NCBI RefSeq assembly: GCF_017643475.1
Contig: NZ_JAEPNI010000001.1
Span: 868,001-932,000 of the forward strand
Length of the DNA: 64,000 bases
DNA from: Maricaulis sp.
GTDB lineage: Bacteria > Pseudomonadota > Alphaproteobacteria > Caulobacterales > Maricaulaceae
Direction: 5' to 3'
Shown here: positions 18,388-28,701 of the stretch, piece by piece
How the letters are laid out: every line of letters starts with the position of its first letter
Numbering within the stretch: position 1 is the first letter of the stretch
Translations under genes and position numbers: made by a program
The notes under the pieces: model-generated
Databases searched by the model: none
What the model saw: only the letters and a program-made list of their open reading frames with translations
Told to the model about the DNA's origin: nothing

Positions 18388-19332
18388 TTGCGCGTCTGGG
18401 ACGGATATGACGCCATCGAGGCTGAGGGACGGGGCTGTGTCATTGCCCTGGGCAATTTCGATGGCGTGCATGCAGGACACCAGGTGGTGATCGAGCGGGC
18501 GCGAGAGCTGGCCGAAGCCATGGATGCCCCGCTGGGCGTCGCTTTGTTTCAGCCGCACCCGCGACGCTTCTTTGCGCCTGACGCGCCGCCTTTCCGCATC
18601 ATGAGTGCTGGCGGCCGCAATGCGCGGCTTGCCGCGCTGGGCGTGTCCCACGTCTTCCAGCTCGAATTCAATGCGGCGATGGCCCAGATGTCGCCGCAAG
18701 TCTTTGTCGAGGACGTGCTTAACCAGGGGCTGGGCGTTTGCGGTGTAGTGACTGGCGCTGATTTCCACTTTGGCCACCGCCGCGCCGGAACGACCAAGGA
18801 TCTGACCGCTCTCGGCGATGCTCGCGGCATTCGCACCGATTTTGCCGAGCTGCTGGACAATGGTGTCGACAAGATCTCCTCGACCCGTATTCGCAAGGCC
18901 ATCGCTGACGGCGCCATGGATGCCGTGAGGGTGTTGATGGGCCAGAGCTGGGTCGTTGAGGGGGAAGTCGCCCACGGCGACAAGCGTGGCCGCACGATCG
19001 GTTTCCCCACCGCCAATGTCGACATGTCTGATTATGTTCGTCCCGAACACGGTGTCTATGCTGTGCGCGTGGGCATTGATGGCGAAGCGGCGGAACGCCC
19101 GGCTGTCGCCAATTTCGGCTATCGCCCCACAGTGGACGGGCTGACCGAGCGCTTCGAAATACATCTCTTCGACTTTGACGGCGATCTGTATGGCAAGACA
19201 CTCAGCGTCGCCTTCGAAGCCTTTATCCGGCCCGAGATGAAGTTTGACGGGCTGGATGCGCTGAAGGCACAGATCGCAACGGATGCGGCAACAGCGCGCG
19301 ACTTGCTGAGCGCTGCGGCTGGACCGTCCTGA
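18388..19332 (+). CDS. ribF: Bifunctional riboflavin kinase / FAD synthetase
   Basis: 314 aa enzyme making FMN and FAD from riboflavin. The N-terminal adenylyltransferase half has ALGNFDGVHAGHQ (about 22-34). The C-terminal flavokinase half has GRTIGFPTANV (about 205-215). Length and domain order are standard. It appears to start with TTG at 18388, 3 nt after the MaoC stop, with AAGGAC upstream, so the two genes are probably one transcript. Confidence 0.95.
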   Translation: MRVWDGYDAIEAEGRGCVIALGNFDGVHAGHQVVIERARELAEAMDAPLGVALFQPHPRRFFAPDAPPFRIMSAGGRNARLAALGVSHVFQLEFNAAMAQMSPQVFVEDVLNQGLGVCGVVTGADFHFGHRRAGTTKDLTALGDARGIRTDFAELLDNGVDKISSTRIRKAIADGAMDAVRVLMGQSWVVEGEVAHGDKRGRTIGFPTANVDMSDYVRPEHGVYAVRVGIDGEAAERPAVANFGYRPTVDGLTERFEIHLFDFDGDLYGKTLSVAFEAFIRPEMKFDGLDALKAQIATDAATARDLLSAAAGPS

Positions 19333-19508
19333 CGGCCTCTGTTACACGCGGTGCATGGTCCAATCTGAATTGCATACGACGTTCGAGAATATGGCTGCGG
19401 CCATAGCGGCGCGCCGAATTATCGGCCCGGGCTGCCGGGCTTGATGCTCGCAGTTCCGGGTAGTGCGAACACGTTTGTAATTGATCCATATTCCAGGGAC
19501 TGAATCCG

Positions 19509-22475
19509 ATGACGGATACCACGGCCGATAACGGCACCGAGACCACCCGCGATTACCGCCCGACGCTTTTCCTTCCTGAGACCGATTTCCCCATGCGGGC
19601 CGGTCTGCCCAAGAAGGAGCCTGAATGGCTGGCGCGCTGGGAAGAACTGAACGTCTACGAAAACCTGCGCGCGCAGAGCGAAGGCCGCGAGCGCTGGGTC
19701 CTGCATGACGGCCCACCCTATGCCAATGGTCACATCCATATCGGTACGGGTCAGAACAAGATCCTCAAGGACATCGTCGTTCGCTCGCACCAGATGCTGG
19801 GCTTTGATGCGCCTTACCGTCCGGGCTGGGACTGTCACGGCCTGCCGATCGAATGGAAGGTCGAACAGAATTTCCGCGCCAAGGGCAAGCGCAAGGATGA
19901 CGTTCCGAAAAAGGAGTTCCGCGCAGCCTGTCGTGAGTATGCCGAGGAATGGGTTGGCGTTCAGCGTGACGAGTTCAAACGCCTCGGCGTCGCCGGCGAG
20001 TGGAATGATCCCTACACCACGATGGCTTTCTCTGCGGAAGCCGCGATCGTGCGCGAATTCCTGAAATTCGTTGAACAGGGTCTCGTCTTTTCCGGCTCTG
20101 CACCGGTGATGTGGTCGCCGGTCGAACAGACCGCCCTGGCCGAGGCCGAGGTCGAGTACCAGGACAAGACGTCTTCCACGATCTTCGTGAAATTCCCGGT
20201 CCGAGGTGTTCGCAAGGATGGCTCGGCGGTTCCCAAGGAATGTGTCGGTGCCCATGTCGTCATCTGGACGACCACCCCGTGGACGATCCCGGGCAACAAG
20301 GCGATCTGCTATTCGCCGGACGTGCGTTACGGCCTCTACAAGATCACCGCGATGAAGGCGACGGATTTTGCGCCCTGGTCGATGCCGGGTGACACGCTGA
20401 TCGTCGCCGACAATCTGTGGGAAGAAACCAAGGAAGCCGCTTTCATCGAGCGCGCTGACCGGATCTGCAATGTCGATCCGTCCGGCCTGGTCTGTTCGCA
20501 CCCGCTGTTCGAGGCAGATCGGTTCTGGAACTATCCGGTGCCGCTGCTGGCGGGTGACCACGTCACTGACGAAGCCGGTACGGGCTTTGTCCACACGGCC
20601 CCCAGCCATGGCGCGGAAGACTATGTTGCCTGGATGGAAAATCCGGAATGGCATGACAAGCAACAGCCGGTTCCGCACATGGTGGGCGAGGACGGGTCGT
20701 ATTACGATCACATCCCGCTGTTTGCCGGCCTGCACATCATCCGCCTGGACGGCAAGAAACAGGGCCAGGACGGTCCGGCCAACAAGGCGGTGATGGATCA
20801 GCTGATCGAGCAGGGCAAACTGCTGGCGCGCGGTCGTCTGGAACACTCCTATCCGCACTCCTGGCGGTCCAAGGCTCCAGTCATCTTCCGCAATACGCAG
20901 CAGTGGTTCATCGCCATCGATCGCCCGATGAAGACGGGCGGCACGCTGCGTGAAGCGGCGCTCAAGGCCATCGGCGAGACCGAATGGACGCCGCCGCAGG
21001 CAGAAAACCGCATCCGTTCCATGGTCGAGGGGCGCCCGGACTGGCTGGTCTCGCGCCAGCGTGCCTGGGGCGTGCCGCTGACCATGTTTGTCGAAAAGGG
21101 CACGGGCCACGTTCTTAACGACCACAAGGTCCATGAACGCATTGTCCGCGCCGTCGAGGAAGAGGGCGCCGACGCCTGGTTCGAGCGTCCCTCCGAGGAT
21201 TTCCTGGGCAGCGATTACAAGGCTGATGAATGGGAGAAGGTCACCGACATCCTGGATGTCTGGTTTGACAGTGGTTCCACACACGCGTTCTCGCTGGAGG
21301 ACCGCAAGAGCCAGAAATGGCCGGCGGATCTCTACCTGGAAGGGTCTGACCAGCATCGCGGCTGGTTCCAGTCCTCCCTGCTGGAGAGCTGCGGTACGCG
21401 TGGACGTGCGCCCTATAATGGTGTCCTGACCCACGGATTTGTCATGGCCGGCGATGGCCGCAAGATGTCCAAGTCGCTGGGCAATACGCTGGCCCCCAAC
21501 GAGATTGCCAAGAAATACGGCATCGAGATCATGCGTCTCTGGGTGGCAGCCCAGGAGTTCACGATGGATCTGCGTATCTCCGAGGAGATCCTGCAGACCA
21601 GCGTCGACGCCTATCGCAAGCTGCGCAACACGATGCGCTATCTGCTGGGCGCGCTGGACGGTTTCGATAACACCGAGGCCCTGCCATATGACCGCATGCC
21701 GTCGCTGGAACGCTGGGTTCTGCACCGCCTGACCGAGCTGGATGAGGTCGTGAAGTCCGGCTACGAGGCCTATGACTTCAAGAAGGTCTATTCGGCACTG
21801 TTCAATTTCTGCGTTGTCGACCTGTCCGCCTTCTATCTCGATGTGCGCAAGGACAGCCTCTACTGCGACCGTCCGGACAGTGACCGCCGCCGCGCCTGTC
21901 GCACGGTGATGCATGAAGTCTTTATGCGTCTGACGGCATGGCTGGCTCCGATCATGCCCTTCACCATGGAAGAAGCGTGGCTTTCACGCTTCCCATCCGA
22001 GACGGACAGCGTGCACTACCGCACCTTCCCGGAAACACCGGAAGACTGGCGTGACGGTGGGCGTGCCGAACGCTGGCAGACAATTCGTCGTCTGCGCCGC
22101 GTTGTGACCGGTGCCCTGGAAGTTGAACGCCGTGAAAAGCGGATCGGTTCCAGCCTGGAAGCAGCGCCGAAAGTCTATGTGACCGATCCAGCCTATCGCG
22201 AGGCCCTGAGCGCGGAAGCCGGTGGGGATCTGGATGAATTCCTCGCCGAGATCTCCATCACCAGCCAGGCGAGCCTGGTCGATGAAGCCGGACCGGACAG
22301 CGCCTTCCGCATCGAGGATGTCAATGACATCTCTGTCGACCCGGGCAAGGCGGATGGCAGCAAATGCGCGCGCTCGTGGAAATACTCCCCGGATGTCGGT
22401 TCCGACCCGCGTTATCCCGACGTCACCCCGCGTGACGCGGATGCGCTGGCTTATTGGGACAAGCTGAATGGCTAA
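19509..22475 (+). CDS. ileS: Isoleucyl-tRNA synthetase
   Basis: 988 aa class I synthetase. HIGH motif in PYANGHIHIGTG (about 73-84), editing domain in the middle (WTTTPWTIPGNKA), KMSKS in GRKMSKSLGN (about 653). The C-terminal zinc-finger region is eroded: KCARSW and then VTPRDA replace the usual KCxRCW and CxxC, leaving one of four Cys ligands. A GAATC (GANTC, the CcrM methylation motif) lies just before the ATG. lspA overlaps its end by 8 nt. Confidence 0.97.
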   Translation: MTDTTADNGTETTRDYRPTLFLPETDFPMRAGLPKKEPEWLARWEELNVYENLRAQSEGRERWVLHDGPPYANGHIHIGTGQNKILKDIVVRSHQMLGFDAPYRPGWDCHGLPIEWKVEQNFRAKGKRKDDVPKKEFRAACREYAEEWVGVQRDEFKRLGVAGEWNDPYTTMAFSAEAAIVREFLKFVEQGLVFSGSAPVMWSPVEQTALAEAEVEYQDKTSSTIFVKFPVRGVRKDGSAVPKECVGAHVVIWTTTPWTIPGNKAICYSPDVRYGLYKITAMKATDFAPWSMPGDTLIVADNLWEETKEAAFIERADRICNVDPSGLVCSHPLFEADRFWNYPVPLLAGDHVTDEAGTGFVHTAPSHGAEDYVAWMENPEWHDKQQPVPHMVGEDGSYYDHIPLFAGLHIIRLDGKKQGQDGPANKAVMDQLIEQGKLLARGRLEHSYPHSWRSKAPVIFRNTQQWFIAIDRPMKTGGTLREAALKAIGETEWTPPQAENRIRSMVEGRPDWLVSRQRAWGVPLTMFVEKGTGHVLNDHKVHERIVRAVEEEGADAWFERPSEDFLGSDYKADEWEKVTDILDVWFDSGSTHAFSLEDRKSQKWPADLYLEGSDQHRGWFQSSLLESCGTRGRAPYNGVLTHGFVMAGDGRKMSKSLGNTLAPNEIAKKYGIEIMRLWVAAQEFTMDLRISEEILQTSVDAYRKLRNTMRYLLGALDGFDNTEALPYDRMPSLERWVLHRLTELDEVVKSGYEAYDFKKVYSALFNFCVVDLSAFYLDVRKDSLYCDRPDSDRRRACRTVMHEVFMRLTAWLAPIMPFTMEEAWLSRFPSETDSVHYRTFPETPEDWRDGGRAERWQTIRRLRRVVTGALEVERREKRIGSSLEAAPKVYVTDPAYREALSAEAGGDLDEFLAEISITSQASLVDEAGPDSAFRIEDVNDISVDPGKADGSKCARSWKYSPDVGSDPRYPDVTPRDADALAYWDKLNG

Positions 22476-23058
22476 TCCAGCCAGTGAAGTGCTGAAACGA
22501 TTGTCTCAACCGGGTCATGCTCGGCTGGGCCTTTCGCTGGCGGGCGGCATTATCTTGCTGGATCAGCTGAGCAAGTGGCTCGTGCTCAACGGGCTCAATT
22601 TTTCGCCGGCAGGCTGTCTGGACTTTCAGCTGGGCCGCGAAGGCGGGCTGAATACGTGCGGGCATCTGGAAATCTCCCCGATCTTTGACCTGACCATGGT
22701 CTGGAACAAGGGTGTGAGCTTTGGCCTGCTGGGCGCGGACAATATCATCGGTCGTCTCGTCCTGATCACGTTCTCGCTGGTGATTTCCGGCGTCCTGATC
22801 GCAGGCCTGCTGGGGTACGGGCCGCTCAAGGTGGATCGCAAGCTGGTCGTGATAGCCTTTGGCATGATCATCGGCGGAGCAATTGGCAATGTTGTCGATC
22901 GCATCCTGTTTGGTGCTGTTGTCGACTTCCTCAATTTCTCTGATGTCTGGTTCCCCTGGGTCTTCAACGTTGCTGATGTGGGGATCAATGTGGGTGTCGG
23001 TCTGATCATACTCGACATCATCCTGAATGAGCGGCAGGGTGACCCCGACAAGTCTTGA
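22468..23058 (+). CDS. lspA: Lipoprotein signal peptidase
   Basis: 196 aa inner-membrane aspartic peptidase that cuts prolipoproteins. Four hydrophobic segments. Catalytic Asp residues in GNVVDRILFGAVVDFLNF and FNVADVGI; the first segment has LDQLSKWL. It carries an extra 25-residue loop (about 45-70, containing two Cys) compared with the minimal family. Translationally coupled to ileS. Confidence 0.95.
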   Translation: MANPASEVLKRLSQPGHARLGLSLAGGIILLDQLSKWLVLNGLNFSPAGCLDFQLGREGGLNTCGHLEISPIFDLTMVWNKGVSFGLLGADNIIGRLVLITFSLVISGVLIAGLLGYGPLKVDRKLVVIAFGMIIGGAIGNVVDRILFGAVVDFLNFSDVWFPWVFNVADVGINVGVGLIILDIILNERQGDPDKS

Positions 23059-23130
23059 TGGACTCCGGGCTGGAGCTTGGGGCAAGATGCCGCTAAACAT
23101 GTGCCCAATCGAATTTGGAGCTTAACCAAA

Positions 23131-23673
23131 ATGCGTTTGCGTTCCGCCATTTTTGCCGCCCTCGGGGTGTCCCTGGCCGTTTCCGGCTGCAGCAGTGTAG
23201 GCCGTGCTGTGTCTTCCGAGCGCAATGCGCCGGATGAATTCCGCACCGTGACGATTGCGCCGCTGACCGTGCCGCCGGAATACAATCTGCGCCCGCCGCG
23301 CCCAGGTGAGCCGCGTCCGGAAGAAATCTACCCGGACCAGCGCGCACGTGCAGCCCTGCTGGGTTCAAGTGCAGCATTTGAAGGCTCCGACGCCGAGGCA
23401 CTGCTTGTTGCTCAGGCGGGTGGTGGAGCGGCTGATCCGTTCATCCGTTCCATTATCGACGGTGAGACGGCCAGCGTTGTGCGCAAGAACCGTGGTTTCG
23501 CTGACCAGATCCTGTTCTGGCGCGATGGCGAGTATCGCCCGCCGGTTGATGCGACCCCGCTCGACGCCGCCGACGAAGCCGAGCGCCTTGAAAGCGTCAA
23601 CAGCGTGACTGGTGGGGGCGAGATCGAAATCGAACGCGACCGCGACCTGCTGCCGAAACTGCCGGGCCTCTAG
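23131..23673 (+). CDS. bamF: DUF3035 lipoprotein, BamF-like
   Basis: 180 aa. Signal with lipobox SGCS; mature N-terminus has APDEFRTVTIAPLTVPPEYN then LRPPRPGE. This matches DUF3035 and the BamC-like motif of BamF, a component of the beta-barrel assembly machine described in Caulobacter. The rest is acidic and probably disordered. The ATG at 23131 is chosen for GGAG upstream. It lies 72 nt after lspA, the enzyme that would process it. Confidence 0.75.
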   Translation: MRLRSAIFAALGVSLAVSGCSSVGRAVSSERNAPDEFRTVTIAPLTVPPEYNLRPPRPGEPRPEEIYPDQRARAALLGSSAAFEGSDAEALLVAQAGGGAADPFIRSIIDGETASVVRKNRGFADQILFWRDGEYRPPVDATPLDAADEAERLESVNSVTGGGEIEIERDRDLLPKLPGL

Positions 23674-23727
23674 GCGCCAGCTGTTTCAGCTCTTGACCGA
23701 CTCAGGGCCAGCCGAAAGGTTGGCCCT

Positions 23728-25611
23728 ATGTCTTTGAGCGTGACCAAACCCGTCATCCGCCGGCTGTCGCCGGAAACCATCAACCGGATCGCTGCCGGTG
23801 AGGTGGTTGAACGGCCGGCTTCTGTCATCAAGGAACTGGTCGAGAATGCGCTGGACGCTGGTGCGCGCCGCATCGACATCAACGCTGAGGGCGGTGGCCT
23901 GTCCCGGCTCGTCATCGAGGATGATGGTAAGGGCATGTCCCCCGAAGAGCTCGAACTTTGCATCGAGCGCCACGCGACGTCCAAACTCCCTGTCGGAGAC
24001 GATGGCGCGGATGACCTCCTGAACATCGGTACAATGGGGTTTCGCGGCGAGGCGATCCCGTCGATAGGCTCCATTGCACGCCTCTCCATCGTGACCCAGG
24101 CCCGTGGCGAGGGCGATGCCTGGACCATCACGGTCGAGGGCGGTGTGAGTTCAGGCGCGGCGCCAACCGCACCGCTTGGCCGGTCTGGCACCCGGGTCGA
24201 GGTTCGCGATCTGTTTTATGCCACGCCGGCACGCCTGAAATTTCTCAAGAGCGAGCGTTCGGAAAACCAGGGTATTTCCGATGTCATCAAGCGCCTCGCC
24301 ATGTCGCGTCCCGATGTCGGTTTTTTCCTGACCCTGGATGGCCGCAAGCGCTTCTCCGTTGCCGCCGAGGACGATGAGAGCGTTGCCAGCCGCAAGGCCC
24401 GTATGGCGGCTGTGCTCGGCGCGGACTTTGGCGACAATGCGCTGGAAGTTGACCAGGAGCGCGAAGGGGTTCGCGTGACCGGTTTTGCCAGCCTGCCGAC
24501 TTATTCGCGCGGCAATTCCCTGCATCAATATCTCTTCGTCAATGGTCGACCGGTACGTGACAAGCTGTTGGGCGGTGCCGTGCGCGGAGCTTACCAGGAT
24601 TTCCTGGCCCGTGATCGATACCCGGTTGTGGCGCTGAATGTGGAATTGCCGACCGACCAGGTGGACGTGAATGTGCATCCGGCCAAGGCCGAAGTGCGTT
24701 TTCGCGACGCGGCGCTGGTGCGCGGTCTGATTGTCGGCTCCCTGCGTCATGCGCTGGCCGCGGCCGGCCACCGCGCCTCGACGACCGTGTCCGGATTTGC
24801 GTTGGGCGCGGCGCGCCCGGAAGGCTTCAATAGCGGTCCTCGTCCCGCCTATCAGTCTGCCGCTTCGCATGTGGCCGGCTGGGGGCGCCCGCCGATACCT
24901 TCAGAGCCCACGCAGGCGGAGGTCTTTGATCCGGGCCTTTCGGTGCGGATGGAAACGCCCGGTTTCGAAACGGGTTCGGCTCAGGGCGAGCTACCGCCGC
25001 AGCCGGTTCCTGAAACCCAGTCTGAGCCGAGCTGGCCACTGGGGGTCGCCCGGGCGCAATTGCACGAAACCTATGTCGTCGCCCAGACCGGTGATGGCAT
25101 TGTCATTGTCGACCAGCACGCCGCCCATGAACGCCTTGTCTATGAGCGCATGAAGAAGATGATTGCCGAGACCGGTGTTCAGCGTCAGCGCCTGCTTGTG
25201 CCCGAGATTGTCGATCTCGACGAGAACGAGGCGCGTCGCTTGCTGGACCGCACGGAAGAACTCGCCGAGCTGGGTCTGGTGGTCGAGGCATTTGGTGCGG
25301 GTGCAATCGCCGTGCGCGAAACGCCAGCCTTGCTCAAGAAGCTGGATGTCCAGGGCCTGATCCGTGATCTTGCGGACGACCTGGCCGCCTATGATCAGGC
25401 CTTGTCTCTAAAAGAAAAGCTTGAGGACGTCGTCGGCACCATGGCCTGTCATGGCTCAGTTCGATCCGGCCGCCGTCTAACCGGTGAGGAAATGAACGCG
25501 CTGCTACGGGAAATGGAAGCGACCCCGCATTCCGGCCAGTGCAATCACGGCCGTCCGACCTATGTCGAACTGAAGCTGGCTGATATCGAACGATTGTTCG
25601 GACGGCGCTAG
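23728..25611 (+). CDS. mutL: DNA mismatch repair endonuclease MutL
   Basis: 627 aa. GHKL ATPase N-terminus: [37 protein letters not shown] variable linker at about 345-425 is followed by the C-terminal dimerisation/endonuclease domain. This contains [12 protein letters not shown], matching DQHA(X)2E(X)4E, plus ACHGSVRSG and [12 protein letters not shown] metal-site motifs. The protein should therefore nick DNA itself, as in bacteria lacking MutH. It converges with the next gene with interlocked stops. Confidence 0.96.
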   Translation: MSLSVTKPVIRRLSPETINRIAAGEVVERPASVIKELVENALDAGARRIDINAEGGGLSRLVIEDDGKGMSPEELELCIERHATSKLPVGDDGADDLLNIGTMGFRGEAIPSIGSIARLSIVTQARGEGDAWTITVEGGVSSGAAPTAPLGRSGTRVEVRDLFYATPARLKFLKSERSENQGISDVIKRLAMSRPDVGFFLTLDGRKRFSVAAEDDESVASRKARMAAVLGADFGDNALEVDQEREGVRVTGFASLPTYSRGNSLHQYLFVNGRPVRDKLLGGAVRGAYQDFLARDRYPVVALNVELPTDQVDVNVHPAKAEVRFRDAALVRGLIVGSLRHALAAAGHRASTTVSGFALGAARPEGFNSGPRPAYQSAASHVAGWGRPPIPSEPTQAEVFDPGLSVRMETPGFETGSAQGELPPQPVPETQSEPSWPLGVARAQLHETYVVAQTGDGIVIVDQHAAHERLVYERMKKMIAETGVQRQRLLVPEIVDLDENEARRLLDRTEELAELGLVVEAFGAGAIAVRETPALLKKLDVQGLIRDLADDLAAYDQALSLKEKLEDVVGTMACHGSVRSGRRLTGEEMNALLREMEATPHSGQCNHGRPTYVELKLADIERLFGRR

Positions 25612-26732
25612 GCCGCGATGTTTTGGTATTGCCCGCCGAGCACTGCAGCGAATTCATGATAGATGTCATAGGCATCATCAACTTCGAGCCGGTTCGGCAG
25701 TTTCTCGGGCAGCCGGAAGTCCCAGAAGCTGCAGATATGGTTGATGGCCGCCAGATCTTCACCGATCGAGATGAACAGGCTCGGCGCGCGCAGGAGGAAA
25801 CTGCGAAATGCGCCAGGGTCATTCTTGTTCACCAGCGCATCGAACGCCTGGTCGTAGGCCTTCATCGAATTTTCGACGGACTTGAATTTCTCGGCAACGG
25901 TTCGAAGGATGGACCTGCGTGTCAGGTCCAGCTGTTTTTCATCTTCCGGATGAGCGCGAATAAAGCGCGTAGAGATCATGCGGTTTGCCGTGCGCCGGAT
26001 TTTCGGCTGCAGGTCCGAGATGTTCCACTTGTAGTACAACAATCCCTTCCAGCCGAAGAGGCCTTGCTCATATTCTTCCGGATCAAGCCGCAGCGTCTGG
26101 CGCAGCGGTTCCAGGGATGAGGATTGTTCGTTGCGCATGATCAGCTGCGCCAACTTGATCGAGATGGCCTTGGCCTCCGGTCCGGAAATTCCGTAGGCAA
26201 GCTCGACGAGGGAACCGATCTGACCCTCGACATATCCCTCCACCTTCGCCAGGTCAGCTTCGGAGATATCGAAGTAACAGCTGGAGACGGCTGACCCCGA
26301 GTGCTGCACCCGCTCGCGCAGGAGATACGGATCAAGCGAGGGCAGGCGGGCGAACTCCTTAAGTACAGCCAGATCTCGCTCGAACTCGACCGGGTCCACT
26401 TCCGTGCCCAGGGCCTCATCCAGAGCGGACTGAAGATTGCGCTGCTCGATGAAAAAACTGAAGCCACCAAGTCCCAGATCATCATGATCGAGCGCAAACA
26501 CCACCTTCGTCGCGGTTTGCTGCTCGGACTCCACTAGATCCCGCTCATTGGCGCGGATCGTGTGCTTGATGAAGATCGCCTGGTTCAGGCGGTGGTTCAG
26601 GAACAAAGGCTGTTGGGTGTACTCGTCGGTTTCGCGGTAACGTTCCTTCACTCTCAACAAGTTGAGAATGCGGGCTGTGGATGCGGAGTCCCGCACCTGT
26701 GCCAAACTTCTGACTTTGAAACCCGCAGACAT
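25608..26732 (-). CDS. Conserved-looking cytoplasmic protein of unknown function
   Basis: 374 aa, soluble and largely helical, with normal codon use for the window. No signal peptide, membrane helix or catalytic motif that I recognise. Notable stretches are [20 protein letters not shown] near 46-65, a long acidic helix, and [20 protein letters not shown] near 230. It starts at ATG 26732, single gene, convergent with mutL. I do not recognise the family. Confidence 0.75.
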   Translation of the reverse strand: MSAGFKVRSLAQVRDSASTARILNLLRVKERYRETDEYTQQPLFLNHRLNQAIFIKHTIRANERDLVESEQQTATKVVFALDHDDLGLGGFSFFIEQRNLQSALDEALGTEVDPVEFERDLAVLKEFARLPSLDPYLLRERVQHSGSAVSSCYFDISEADLAKVEGYVEGQIGSLVELAYGISGPEAKAISIKLAQLIMRNEQSSSLEPLRQTLRLDPEEYEQGLFGWKGLLYYKWNISDLQPKIRRTANRMISTRFIRAHPEDEKQLDLTRRSILRTVAEKFKSVENSMKAYDQAFDALVNKNDPGAFRSFLLRAPSLFISIGEDLAAINHICSFWDFRLPEKLPNRLEVDDAYDIYHEFAAVLGGQYQNIAA

Positions 26733-27138
26733 GATTGCACTTTCGCTCGATCTGATGAGGGTGATGCCGCAGTCTTGGAATTGAGTAAAGTTTTAGTGAA
26801 ACGCGTGGTTAAGGCGCTGCTAATTCAGCCGCTCGTGCGTCGACCGTCGCAGGAACAGGACTTTCGCGGCGCCATAATCCTTTATGACAAAAGCGGCTCA
26901 GCCTGGCGCGCCGAAGCCCGATGCGGAGCGCTGGGGCTGGCCCGGGCGAAGTTTTACAAGACCGAGGCGGTCGTCCAGACTGGAGACGGTGTCCGCGATC
27001 GCCACGCCGCCCATTAACGTCTCGAATGACCGCGCCTGTACCGTCGACGCTGATTAATGCAGCGCTGTGAGCCTGCAAAATTCATTGCGTAATCACCTCG
27101 GATAGCCGAGCGTGAAATTCTGTTTTCAGGGGGATTTC
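26733..27138. other. 406-base gap with a decayed-looking short frame
   Basis: Between the unknown minus-strand gene and the duplicated-domain exported protein. It contains the interrupted minus-strand frame 26820-27014 described separately and otherwise no convincing gene, tRNA or terminator. Confidence 0.5.
26820..27014 (-). pseudogene. Short interrupted frame with an RsmD-like C-terminal peptide
   Basis: A 64-codon minus-strand frame from ATG 27014 to TAG 26820, broken by TGA at codon 39 (26898-26900). After the TGA it reads VIKDYGAAKVLFLRRS. The 11-residue KDYGAAKVLFL also ends the RsmD protein encoded at 28141, but most codons differ at the third base, so this is not a recent DNA copy. 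Could be a remnant of a paralogous methyltransferase gene or a chance overlap. No start codon follows the TGA. Confidence 0.3.
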
Positions 27139-28122
27139 ATGTTCAGTCTGTTCTTGTCGCTGGCCCTGCACGTGCAGCCGGCCGAAGCGCCGCAACTTGA
27201 TGCCGAGGGGCGCATAATTCATGTCGAGGTCTTCGATGATTTCGACGCGGATGGTGTGGAGGACCGGGCCTATATTTCTCAACCTCCCGAAGGCGGTGGG
27301 CTGGACCTGACGATCGAGGCCTCGACGGCCGGCCGGTTTGACTATCCCGGTGTGCTCTGGGGACGGTATGACTGGGGCGGGCAGGCACCGGCTCTCACCC
27401 TCGCCGGCAATGGCTCGCTCGTGCTGCATACGATGAATGAATCCGTTGGCCGTTCGCGCTGGAGCCAGCGTCTGACGATTGCCTATCGCGACGGCGAATT
27501 CCGCCGGGCGGGTCTTACCTATACGTGGCGCGATACGATCAATATTGCCAATTTCGGCGAGTGCGATGTCAATTTCCTGACCGGGCGCGGTGTGCGCAAG
27601 GGCGTAGAAGTTGCGGTCCCTGTTTCCGCCATTCCGCTACCGGGGGGCATGGAGGACGTGCCGCCGGAGTGCCGCGCGTTCGAGTTGGACCCGATCGAGA
27701 CATCTGGCGACGTTGATGGCGACGGCCTGGAGGATCGCATCATTGCTGACACGTCCGACCTAGAGATGATAACAAATTTGAAGGTCGAGACATCCTCGTC
27801 GGGGGAGTACCAAATCAACGACGTCTTCTTCGGAAGTGCGCCGGCGATCTCTGTCTCGGACCGGGGTTCGGTGTTTGTCGATGTCACGCCGGACGATCTG
27901 TCAGAGAGCCGCCTGACGCTTGTCCTGCGCGAGGGCCAGTTCCTAGTAGCCGGTGTGACCTCGCGATGGCGCGAGCGCTATGACTCAGACACGGTCCATG
28001 AATGTGACGTCAATTTGCTGACCGGTCGCGGGGTCCTGGATGGCGAAGCCTTCTCGACCGACGTCGAGGCGTTCCCGCTGACGGGCGAACAGAGGCTGAC
28101 GCCGGGTCGCTGCGAGCTCTGA
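27139..28122 (+). CDS. Exported protein with two tandem copies of one domain
   Basis: 327 aa from ATG after AGGGGGA. Short signal peptide (MFSLFLSLALHVQPAEA). The two halves repeat the same plan. An acidic DxDxDG-like loop (DDFDADGVEDR; GDVDGDGLEDR) is followed by a beta-rich stretch. A closing motif with one Cys ends each half (GECDVNFLTGRGV; HECDVNLLTGRGV). The loops resemble calcium-binding FG-GAP/VCBS type loops. Function unknown; likely periplasmic or secreted. Confidence 0.75.
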   Translation: MFSLFLSLALHVQPAEAPQLDAEGRIIHVEVFDDFDADGVEDRAYISQPPEGGGLDLTIEASTAGRFDYPGVLWGRYDWGGQAPALTLAGNGSLVLHTMNESVGRSRWSQRLTIAYRDGEFRRAGLTYTWRDTINIANFGECDVNFLTGRGVRKGVEVAVPVSAIPLPGGMEDVPPECRAFELDPIETSGDVDGDGLEDRIIADTSDLEMITNLKVETSSSGEYQINDVFFGSAPAISVSDRGSVFVDVTPDDLSESRLTLVLREGQFLVAGVTSRWRERYDSDTVHECDVNLLTGRGVLDGEAFSTDVEAFPLTGEQRLTPGRCEL

Positions 28123-28140
28123 GCCTGCGGCGTTGATTGA

Positions 28141-28701
28141 TCAGGCGCGGCTCAGAAACAGCACCTTGGCCGCGCCGTAGTCCTTCTGGGCCTCGACCTT
28201 CCAGCCGCTGACATCGGGCTGCTCGTCCGCCCCGACTTCCAGCACGGCAATGGCGTGGTCGGACAGCCAGGCGCCCGCGACCAGACGTTTCAGACATTGC
28301 TCCCCAAGCCCCTGGCCATAGGGCGGGTCCAGGAACACCAGATCGAACGGGGCGCCCAGATTGGCCGGTTTTTCACCCAGGGCTGTCGCATCGCGGCGGT
28401 GCAGGCGCGTATGACCGAATAATTGCAGCGCATCGATATTATCGCGGATCGCGCCGCGTGCGGCTGCCTCTGTTTCCACGAACAGGCAGAAGCCGGCCCC
28501 GCGTGACATGGCCTCAAGCCCAAGAGCGCCGGAACCTGCAAACAGGTCAATGACGCGGGCATCTTCCAGCTCAGTTGCCCAGTCCGCATGCGCCAACACA
28601 TTGAACATGGCTTCACGGGCCCGGTCCGAGGTGGGCCGGGTATTGCGTCCCTTGGGGGCCGCGAGGGCGCGTCCCTTGAAGCGACCGCCCACTATTCTCA
28701 T
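28141..28701 (-). CDS. rsmD: 16S rRNA (guanine-966-N2) methyltransferase
   Basis: 186 aa SAM-dependent methyltransferase that modifies G966 of 16S rRNA. It starts MRIVGGRFKGRAL. SAM-binding VIDLFAGSGALGLEAMSRGA and the catalytic LVFLDPPYGQ are both present. The start at 28701 is the family start and overlaps the rluB stop as ATGA, giving translational coupling; longer upstream readings are rluB antiframe. Confidence 0.95.
   Translation of the reverse strand: MRIVGGRFKGRALAAPKGRNTRPTSDRAREAMFNVLAHADWATELEDARVIDLFAGSGALGLEAMSRGAGFCLFVETEAAARGAIRDNIDALQLFGHTRLHRRDATALGEKPANLGAPFDLVFLDPPYGQGLGEQCLKRLVAGAWLSDHAIAVLEVGADEQPDVSGWKVEAQKDYGAAKVLFLSRA

Noticed and set aside
19355-19444. 29-codon frame before ileS (MVQSELHTTFENMAAAIA)
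   Set aside because: Weak start context and ends in a small hairpin; not enough to call a leader peptide.
19419-21914. 831-codon minus-strand frame opposite ileS
   Set aside because: Long only because GC-rich codons give few antisense stops; ileS on the plus strand is unambiguous.
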